Below are positions 12,496 through 18,022 of a DNA stretch of 18,022 bases, in pieces; the stretch's first letter is position 1, and each line of letters opens with the position of its first letter. Origin of the DNA: Actinomycetota bacterium. Lineage in GTDB: Bacteria > Actinomycetota > Acidimicrobiia > Acidimicrobiales > AC-25. A program made the translations under genes and the position numbers. The notes beneath the pieces are model-generated. The model was not told the DNA's origin. It did not search any database and saw nothing but the letters and a program-made list of their open reading frames with translations. The stretch covers positions 1 through 18,022 of the forward strand of contig VAXF01000019.1 in assembly GCA_005888395.1 (NCBI GenBank), read 5' to 3'.

Positions 12496-12813
12496 ATGCC
12501 CGGGGACGGGGTCGACCTGACCGTCGTCACCATGATCTTCGACGCCGCTGACCCCGAGGCCCTCCTCGGGATCCTGGCCCGGTACGTCGTCGTGAGCCGG
12601 ATGCACCCCGGCTGCCGCAACATCGACCTCCTGTCGTCGGTGACCGAGCCGGGCCGCTTCGTCATCGTGCAGAAGTGGGACGGTGCGGACGCGCAACGGG
12701 CCCACTTCGACTCGCCCGACATGGTGGAGATGGCGCGGGCCTGCGAGGGGCTCGTCGCCCGCCGGCCGGAGATCGACCTCCTCGAAGCGGTCTCCGCCCA
12801 GGACCTGGAGTAG
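12496..12813 (+). CDS. Antibiotic biosynthesis monooxygenase (ABM)-domain protein
   Basis: 105-residue dimeric alpha/beta-barrel protein of the ABM superfamily. Members are cofactor-free quinol monooxygenases, heme-degrading enzymes or related stress proteins. Visible family pattern: a first strand VTMIFDAADPEALLGILARY, then SRMHPGCRNIDLLSSVTEPGRFVIVQKWDGADAQRAHFDSPDM, the usual strand-helix order with W in QKWDG and H in RAHF. The N-terminus is short and cytosolic. The substrate cannot be predicted. Transcribed alone from a leaderless promoter; its stop lies three bases from the convergent unknown gene's stop. Confidence 0.85.
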   Translation: MPGDGVDLTVVTMIFDAADPEALLGILARYVVVSRMHPGCRNIDLLSSVTEPGRFVIVQKWDGADAQRAHFDSPDMVEMARACEGLVARRPEIDLLEAVSAQDLE

Positions 12814-12816
12814 CCC

Positions 12817-13383
12817 CTAGGCCGCGGCCTCGCGGGCCGCCGCGCTGGTAGCGCAGGCGTCCTCGATGTCGCGCCACGCGAGGCCCTCGCCGTCCCAGAG
12901 CATCGCGAATGTGGCGTCGGCGACGTCGGTGAAGCCATGGCGGATGCGGAAGTGGTACAGGCGGCGCTGCCGTTGGGTGGGCAGGCCGAGCCTGGCGCAT
13001 CGGCCTACCGCGTAGGCGTCCCAGGCCGTGTGCTGCTGGACGCTCAGCTCCTTGTCGGGCGGCGGGTCGCCGAAGGCGGGGTCGAGCCGGTCGCGCACCC
13101 GCATGAGCAGGCGACCGAGCACGTCCTGCACGTTCGCGTCGCTCAGGTCGCGAATGCGCCTGGGGTCCTCGAAGGCACCGCTCTCGGTGGTGATCGTGAC
13201 CGGATCGAACGACGTGACGCGCGTGCGGCCCAGCGGCGACTGCTCGTCGACCTCGATCCTCAGCTCGAGGTCGTCCGCGAGCCCGACCGCATCGGCGACG
13301 ACCGATGCGAGGTCGCGGATGCGCGCCGAGTCGAAGCGCACCATCGTGAACTCCTCGGGCGTCACGGTGACGTTCGCCATCAC
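12817..13383 (-). CDS. Conserved protein of unknown function, partner of the ferritin-like protein
   Basis: About 188 residues, soluble, with no signal peptide or membrane helix. I do not recognise the family. Features: a MANVTVTPEEFTMVRFDSAR start, a charged LELRIEVDEQSPLGRT segment and an AFEDPRRIRDLSDANVQDVLGRLL region. A C-terminal part (WDAYAVGRCARLGLPTQRQR, then HFRIRHGFTDVADATFAMLWDG) looks helical and carries Trp, His, Arg and a single Cys. A second Cys lies near the Ala-rich end. The start is GTG 13383 or ATG 13380; both overlap the stop of the preceding ferritin-like gene, so the two are translationally coupled and probably work together. Confidence 0.75.
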   Translation of the reverse strand: MMANVTVTPEEFTMVRFDSARIRDLASVVADAVGLADDLELRIEVDEQSPLGRTRVTSFDPVTITTESGAFEDPRRIRDLSDANVQDVLGRLLMRVRDRLDPAFGDPPPDKELSVQQHTAWDAYAVGRCARLGLPTQRQRRLYHFRIRHGFTDVADATFAMLWDGEGLAWRDIEDACATSAAAREAAA

Positions 13384-14048
13384 GCGCCCGCCGCCGGCGC
13401 CGGTGCGGCCACCGGTGCCTCTGTACCGATGCTGCCCGGGCCCGCGATGCCGCCGGCCCGCACGATCAGGGTCTCGAGACGCGCCTGATGGGCGGCGGCG
13501 CGCTCGACGTCATCGGACGTCTCGATCAGCGACTGCACGATCATCTCGCCGTCGCGCCAGTCGTCGAGCTCGTCCTGGAGGATGAACTTGAGCGATCGGA
13601 TCGTGGGCGCGTCGGTGATCCGGCTCGTGCCGTTCAGGTGGTACGTGTAGGCGGCGATCTTGTGCGGGATCAGTACCCGGTACACGCCGACGAGCTTCTC
13701 GAGGGTCTGCTCGGGCGCCTCCGGCTCGGTCACCGCGTCCATGAACGCCACGACGTCGTCGTTGGCCGGTTGGGTGAGGCGTTCCGGGTTCATCTCGCGC
13801 AACTCCGGGAGCCGCTTGTTCCAGAGCTCGGCGTGCCACGCGTGGTGGTAGCAGTGCGTGCCGAGGCGCATCTTCACGTCGAGCTCGGGCACGGTCGCGA
13901 CCCAGCCGCCCAGCGCCTCGAACAACCGCATCTCGATCCACTTGTAGTTGCCGACGCGGCGGGCGGTCTCCTCGACGTCGAAGAGGCCCGGCAGTTCGCG
14001 GCGGTCCCAGGGCGCGAAAGCGGCACGAGGCTTGTTCGGATCAGTCAT
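13380..14048 (-). CDS. Ferritin-like (putative diiron) four-helix protein
   Basis: 222-residue soluble protein whose core looks like a ferritin-like helical bundle. Candidate metal ligands are E39 and E44 in YKWIEMRLFEALGGW; H65, H68, H69 and H72 with E74 in GTHCYHHAWHAELW; H129 and H137; and D159, E160 and E168 in ILQDELDDWRDGE. The spacing is reminiscent of diiron carboxylate proteins, but the classical repeated ExxH motif is not complete, so the metal assignment is tentative. The C-terminus is a disordered Ala/Pro/Gly tail. The ATG at 14048 is supported by a TAGGAT -10 box six bases upstream. It heads a two-gene operon with the unknown protein at 12817-13383. It could be an oxidase, a hydroxylase or a non-catalytic bundle. 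Confidence 0.7.
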   Translation of the reverse strand: MTDPNKPRAAFAPWDRRELPGLFDVEETARRVGNYKWIEMRLFEALGGWVATVPELDVKMRLGTHCYHHAWHAELWNKRLPELREMNPERLTQPANDDVVAFMDAVTEPEAPEQTLEKLVGVYRVLIPHKIAAYTYHLNGTSRITDAPTIRSLKFILQDELDDWRDGEMIVQSLIETSDDVERAAAHQARLETLIVRAGGIAGPGSIGTEAPVAAPAPAAGA

Positions 14049-14054
14049 GGCCGG

Positions 14055-14060
14055 ATCCTA
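14055..14060 (-). promoter_or_regulatory. -10 box of the ferritin-like gene (leaderless type)
   Basis: Minus-strand TAGGAT, spacer CCGGCC (six bases), then ATG at 14048. No Shine-Dalgarno. The spacer is identical to that of the ABM gene. Confidence 0.55.
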
Positions 14061-14095
14061 CCGATCGCCTCGCGACACGAGCATTGCCGGTCTGC

Positions 14096-15808
14096 CTACC
14101 CGCGGTACTGGTTGGTGATCGGGAGTCGGCGGTCCTTCCCGAACGCCTTCGGGGTCACCCGCACACCGGGTGGCGCCTGCCGGCGCTTGTACTCGGCGCG
14201 GTCGACGAGGGTGACGACGCGGCGCACGAGCGCCTGGTCGAAGCCCGCCTGCTCGAGCTCGGACGCCGTCATGTCGCCCTCGACGTAGGCCTCGAGCACC
14301 GGGTCGAGCTCGCCGTACGGTGGCAGCGTCTCGTCGTCGCGTTGGTCGGGCCGGAGCTCGGCCGAGGGTGGCTTGGTGAGCACCGGCGCGGGGATGAGCT
14401 CGCGGCCCGCACGGGCGTTGCGATCGCGGCATAGGTCGTACACGAGCAGCTTCGGCACATCCTTGATCACGGCGAAGCCGCCGACCATGTCGCCGTAGAG
14501 CGTGGAGAAGCCGGCGGCCATCTCGCTCTTGTTGCCGGTGCTCAGCACGAGCCAGCCGAACTTGTTCGAGAGCGCCATGAGAATGACGCCCCGGATGCGG
14601 GCCTGGACATTCTCCTCCGCCAGGTTCTGCGGTTGGCCCGCGAACGAGGGCGCCAGCATCTCGAGGAACGCAGTGTGAGCGGGCTCGATCGCAATCGTGC
14701 GGTAGTCGATCCCGAGATTGGTCGCGAGGGCGCCGGCGTCGTCCTTCGAACCGGTGCTCGAGTATCTCGACGGCATCGACACGCCATGGACGTGGGCGGC
14801 CCCCACGGCGTCGGCGGCGATGGTGGCGACGAGCGACGAGTCGACGCCACCGGAGAGGCCGATCACCACGTCGGTGAAGCCGTTCTTGCCGACGTAGTCG
14901 CGCGTGCCGAGCACGAGCGCCTCGTAGACCTCCCGCACCGGCGGGAGCGGCTCGACCACTCGGCCATAGCGGTGATCGGCGGCGGCGGTGTGCTCGTTCG
15001 TCACCGACAGCTCGGGCAGGGCGCGGGCGATGGCCCGGTCGCGCGGGTCGAGCAGCCGCTTGCGGAACACCGGCGTGACGTCGAGGTCGACGACGAGCAC
15101 GTGCTCCTCGAACTGGGGCGCGCTCGCGACGAGCTCGCCAGACGCGTCGACGACGAGCGAGGCCCCGTCGAACACCAGCTCGTCCTGGCCGCCCACCTGG
15201 TTCACGTAGACGATCGCGCACGACGCGTCAGAGGCACGCGTGGCGAGCATGCGGAGCCGCTCGATCAACCGGCCGGCGTGGAAGGGTGACGCGTTGATGT
15301 TGACCACGAGCTCGGCGCCACCGGCGGCCTGCTCGGCGACCGGGCCGCTCGGGCTCCACGCGTCCTCGCAGATCGACACGCCGACGCGCACGCCGGCCAC
15401 GCGGAAGAGCTCGAACGGCTCGTCGCCCGGCGCGAAGTAGCGCTTCTCGTCGAACACGCCGTAGTTGGGCAGCAGACGCTTGTGGTAGGTGCCGACGATC
15501 TGGCCGTCGGCGCAGACGGCGGCGGCGTTGTAGAGGTCGCGGCCGGCGTCGACGAAGCCCACCACCGCGGCGCACCGTCCCGTTCGCGCCGCGATCTTCT
15601 CGACCGCTTCCATGTTCTCGACCACGAACCGGGGCTTCAGAAGGAGGTCCTCGGGTGGGTATCCCGTGACCACGAGCTCCGAGAACACGGCCAGGTCGCA
15701 TCCCTGTGCCTCGGCTTCCTCGAGCGTCTCGAGCACGCGTTCGACGTTGCCCGCGAGGTCGCCGACCACCGGGTTCAGCTGGCAGGCGGCGACACGGATG
15801 CGAGGCAC
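14096..15808 (-). CDS. nadE: Glutamine-dependent NAD(+) synthetase
   Basis: 570-residue cytosolic enzyme that makes NAD+ from nicotinic acid adenine dinucleotide, ATP and glutamine. The N-terminal nitrilase-type glutaminase domain has its catalytic triad: E44 in VFSELVVTGYPPEDLLL, K110 in YHKRLLPNYGVFDEKRYF and C147 in SICEDAW. The C-terminal synthetase domain has the PP-loop SGGVDSS at 319-325. It also has the usual downstream segments YSSTGSKDDA, STGNKSEMAAGFSTLYGD and RAEYKRRQAPPG. Length and order are those of bacterial NadE with an ammonia tunnel. The GTG at 15808 is chosen because the first nitrilase strand follows at once and a TACGCT box lies exactly six bases upstream; the longer reading to 16108 overlaps glnE. 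Divergent from glnE, linking it to nitrogen metabolism. Confidence 0.96.
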   Translation of the reverse strand: MPRIRVAACQLNPVVGDLAGNVERVLETLEEAEAQGCDLAVFSELVVTGYPPEDLLLKPRFVVENMEAVEKIAARTGRCAAVVGFVDAGRDLYNAAAVCADGQIVGTYHKRLLPNYGVFDEKRYFAPGDEPFELFRVAGVRVGVSICEDAWSPSGPVAEQAAGGAELVVNINASPFHAGRLIERLRMLATRASDASCAIVYVNQVGGQDELVFDGASLVVDASGELVASAPQFEEHVLVVDLDVTPVFRKRLLDPRDRAIARALPELSVTNEHTAAADHRYGRVVEPLPPVREVYEALVLGTRDYVGKNGFTDVVIGLSGGVDSSLVATIAADAVGAAHVHGVSMPSRYSSTGSKDDAGALATNLGIDYRTIAIEPAHTAFLEMLAPSFAGQPQNLAEENVQARIRGVILMALSNKFGWLVLSTGNKSEMAAGFSTLYGDMVGGFAVIKDVPKLLVYDLCRDRNARAGRELIPAPVLTKPPSAELRPDQRDDETLPPYGELDPVLEAYVEGDMTASELEQAGFDQALVRRVVTLVDRAEYKRRQAPPGVRVTPKAFGKDRRLPITNQYRG

Positions 15809-15814
15809 AGGAAA

Positions 15815-15820
15815 AGCGTA
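15815..15820 (-). promoter_or_regulatory. -10 box of nadE (leaderless type)
   Basis: Minus-strand TACGCT, spacer TTTCCT (six bases), then GTG at 15808. No -35 is evident; the available upstream sequence is shared with the glnE promoter region. Confidence 0.55.
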
Positions 15821-15835
15821 CGCGACCCCGCCTGC

Positions 15836-15841
15836 AAGAAT
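15836..15841 (+). promoter_or_regulatory. Possible -10 box of glnE
   Basis: AAGAAT differs from TANNNT at one position and lies six bases before the GTG at 15848, the same spacing as the clear leaderless promoters in this window. A weak call resting mostly on spacing. Confidence 0.3.
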
Positions 15842-15847
15842 TTCGTG

Positions 15848-18022
15848 GTGCGGGTCGACGCATTGCGTGACGCGATTGGGCACTCGGCGGCTCCGGAGGC
15901 CGTGACGGCCGCCGTCGAGCGGCTGGTCGAGACCCATGCAGGCCTGCGCGAGCGGCTCGAGGGCGACGAGCGCGTGCGCGCCGCGGTGGTCGTGGTGTGT
16001 GGCGCCAGCCGCTCGCTCACCGACCTGTGCGCCTCGGACGTCACCGCTCTCGACGTGCTGTCCGACCTCGGTGACCGCCGCCCGGTCGACGACGCCGACG
16101 TCGAGCACCTTCGCCGGTGGAAGCGGCTCGAGCTACTCCGCATCGCCGCGCGCGACCTGCTCGGTCTCGACGGGCTCGAGGAAGTCGGTGGCGCACTCTC
16201 GCGGATGGCCGCCGACGTGCTCGAGGCGTCGTGCCGCATCGTCGACGCCGGGCCGCTCGCCGTCATCGGCATGGGCAAGCTGGGCGGGGCCGAGCTCAAC
16301 TACGCCAGCGACGTCGACGTGCTGTTCGTCGGCAGTGACGAGTCGGCGGCCCGGCGCGTCATCGACGTCGCCCGCCGTTGCTTTCGCGTCGACGCCGACC
16401 TCCGACCCGAGGGGCGCGCCGGGCCGCTCACCCGCACGATCGAGTCGTACGAGGCGTACTGGGACCGCTGGGCCGAGGCGTGGGAGTTCCAGGCGCTGCT
16501 CAAGGCCCGAGCCGTTGCCGGTGACGCGGCCACAGGCGCGACGTTCGTCACGGCCGCGTCCCGGCGGGTCTGGGAGCGACCGTTCACCGCCGACGACCTG
16601 CGGGCCGTGCGGTCGATGAAGGCACGCGCCGAGCACGCGACGTCACGCCGCGGTGTGGCCGAACGGGAGGTCAAGCTCGGCCGGGGCGGGATCCGCGACA
16701 TCGAGTTCGCCGTGCAGCTGCTGCAGCTCGTCCACGGCCGCACGGACCCCGGCGTCAGGATGCCCTCCACGCTCGGGGCACTCGCCGAGCTCGGCTCCGC
16801 CGGCTACGTCGATCCCGCAGACGCGAATGCTCTCGACGAGGCCTACCGCTTCTTGCGCGCCGTCGAGCACCGCCTCCAGCTGCTCGACGAGCAGCAGGTC
16901 CACGTCGTTCCCACCGATGTCGAGTCCCGGCAGCGGCTGGCGCGGGTCATCGGCTACCGGGACATGCCCGAGGCCACGGCGATCGAGCAGTTCGACGAGG
17001 AGCTCTCGCGGCGCCAGGCCGTCGTCCGCCCCATCCACGAGCGGTTGTTCTTCCGGCCGCTGCTCGAGGCCTTCGCCGGCGCGGGCAGCGCGCTTCCGCC
17101 GGCCGCGGCCGAGGCCCGTCTGGCCGCGTTCGGGTTCGCGGACGCGGCCCGCACCCGGCAGGCGCTCCGCGAGCTCACCCGCGGGCTCACCCGCTCCTCG
17201 CGGCTGATGCAGCAGCTGTTGCCGCTGCTGCTCGAGTGGCTGTCGGAGACGCCGGACCCCGATCTCGGGCTGCTCGGGCTCCGCACGCTCGCGTCCGGCG
17301 GGCCGCGCACGACCGAGCTGGTGACCGCGTTCCGCGACTCGCCCGAGGCCGCCCGCCGGCTGTGCGTGCTCCTCGGCACCAGCCCGGTGCTGGGGGACAC
17401 GCTGCAGCACAACCCCGATCTCGTCCCCGCGCTCGGCGATGCCGCCGCGCTCACCCGGCGCGACCGGGCGACGCTGGAGCAGAGCGCCCGGCGCGTGCTC
17501 GACGTGCGCGCCAGCCGGGAGGAGCACGCCCGCGGCCTCCAGCGGCTGAAGCGCCGCGAGGAGCTGGCCGTGGCCGCCCGCGACGTCCTCGGCGTCGACA
17601 GCGTGGAGGAGACCGGCAGCGCCCTCACCGATCTCGCCGAAGCCGTGCTCGAGTCCGCGCTGGCCGCGCTGAGCCCGCCGGTGCCGTTCGCCGTGGTGGC
17701 GATGGGTCGGTTCGGCGGCGCCGAGCTGTCGTACGCGAGCGACCTCGACGCGCTCTTCGTCTACGACGGGCCGGGCCCGCCCGAGTTCGAGCTGGCGGAG
17801 CGCAGCGGCGAGGCGCTGTTGCGCTTCGTCAACGGCGAGACCGGCGCGCTGCGCCTCTACGCCCTCGACCCCGATCTCCGCCCCGAGGGGAAGCAGGGCC
17901 CGCTGGCGCGCAGCCTCGAGGGCTACCGCACGTACTACGAGCGATGGGCGGGCGTGTGGGAGCTGCAGGCGCTCGTGCGGGCTCGGCCGGTCGCGGGCGA
18001 CCTCGCCCTCGGCGCGCGCTTC
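15848..18022 (+). CDS. glnE: Bifunctional glutamine synthetase adenylyltransferase/adenylyl-removing enzyme, incomplete at window end
   Basis: The enzyme adenylylates and deadenylylates glutamine synthetase in response to PII/nitrogen signals. 725 codons lie in the window without a stop. Two nucleotidyltransferase domains of the GlnE type are visible. The N-terminal adenylyl-removing domain has GMGKLGGAELNYASDVDVLFV from residue 141. The C-terminal adenylyltransferase domain has MGRFGGAELSYASDLDALFV from residue 619. Both keep the GG and DxD metal-binding pattern, and each is followed by a DADLRPEGR- or LDPDLRPEGK-type motif and a YxxYYxRW-type segment. The last part of the second domain and the C-terminal helical region lie beyond the window. 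The start may be GTG 15848 or the adjacent GTG 15845. Only 39 bases separate it from the divergent nadE start. Confidence 0.95.
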   Translation, partial: MRVDALRDAIGHSAAPEAVTAAVERLVETHAGLRERLEGDERVRAAVVVVCGASRSLTDLCASDVTALDVLSDLGDRRPVDDADVEHLRRWKRLELLRIAARDLLGLDGLEEVGGALSRMAADVLEASCRIVDAGPLAVIGMGKLGGAELNYASDVDVLFVGSDESAARRVIDVARRCFRVDADLRPEGRAGPLTRTIESYEAYWDRWAEAWEFQALLKARAVAGDAATGATFVTAASRRVWERPFTADDLRAVRSMKARAEHATSRRGVAEREVKLGRGGIRDIEFAVQLLQLVHGRTDPGVRMPSTLGALAELGSAGYVDPADANALDEAYRFLRAVEHRLQLLDEQQVHVVPTDVESRQRLARVIGYRDMPEATAIEQFDEELSRRQAVVRPIHERLFFRPLLEAFAGAGSALPPAAAEARLAAFGFADAARTRQALRELTRGLTRSSRLMQQLLPLLLEWLSETPDPDLGLLGLRTLASGGPRTTELVTAFRDSPEAARRLCVLLGTSPVLGDTLQHNPDLVPALGDAAALTRRDRATLEQSARRVLDVRASREEHARGLQRLKRREELAVAARDVLGVDSVEETGSALTDLAEAVLESALAALSPPVPFAVVAMGRFGGAELSYASDLDALFVYDGPGPPEFELAERSGEALLRFVNGETGALRLYALDPDLRPEGKQGPLARSLEGYRTYYERWAGVWELQALVRARPVAGDLALGARF

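Noticed and set aside
12814..12816. Selenocysteine readthrough of a TGA stop in this window
   Set aside because: The genes ending in TGA here stop at overlapping or closely spaced starts of the next gene and are full length for their families; no SECIS-like hairpin was seen after an internal TGA. The ABM gene ends in TAG.

Overview
The window is GC-rich chromosomal DNA from an actinobacterium. The evidence is GTG-rich starts, a ceoB/ceoC-type TrkA pair beside a divergent KimA/APC permease and an actinobacterial OB-fold protein, the short actinobacterial form of the tad locus with a divergent HAD-IB phosphatase, a class E-like sortase, and glnE. My impression is a deep-branching lineage such as Acidimicrobiia, but that is inference. 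No transposase, integrase, phage gene or CRISPR array is visible.

Layout. 1-374 (-): 5' end of a KimA-like K+ permease, cut by the window edge. 438-1762 (+): two overlapping TrkA-type K+ regulatory subunits. 2915-1763 (-): STAS anti-anti-sigma factor, RsbW-like anti-sigma kinase and OB-fold protein, behind a SigB/SigF-like promoter. 10189-2999 (-): a long co-directional run. It holds CpaE/Ssd-like ATPase, TadA, TadB (apparently frameshifted), TadC, a Flp-type pilin and TadE, then an LPRTG wall protein, a sortase and a membrane-anchored Fn3 protein. 10296-11171 (+): HAD-IB phosphatase. 11199-11125 (-): a 24-residue membrane peptide too short for ordinary ORF calling. 11238-11330 (+): a selenocysteine tRNA with a strong terminator shared with the convergent sigma factor gene (12344-11406, -). 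12496-12813 (+): ABM-type monooxygenase. 14048-12817 (-): a ferritin-like protein and a co-transcribed protein of unknown function. 15808-14096 (-): glutamine-dependent NAD synthetase. 15848-window end (+): glnE, incomplete.

How the genes fit together. There is a potassium uptake module, a partner-switching stress module without its sigma factor, and a cell-surface module joining a type IVc (Tad) pilus to sortase anchoring. There is also a nitrogen/NAD pair (nadE and glnE) sharing a 39-bp divergent promoter region.

The strongest non-gene pattern is promoter architecture. Six protein genes have a TANNNT -10 box followed by exactly six bases and then the start codon, with no Shine-Dalgarno sequence, which indicates leaderless transcription. 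The selenocysteine tRNA has the same box seven bases before its 5' end. Other points worth a second look are the tRNA-Sec itself, the SigB/SigF-like promoter, the tadB frameshift, a roughly 23-residue gap in the permease, the hidden small peptide and the unknown two-gene operon.
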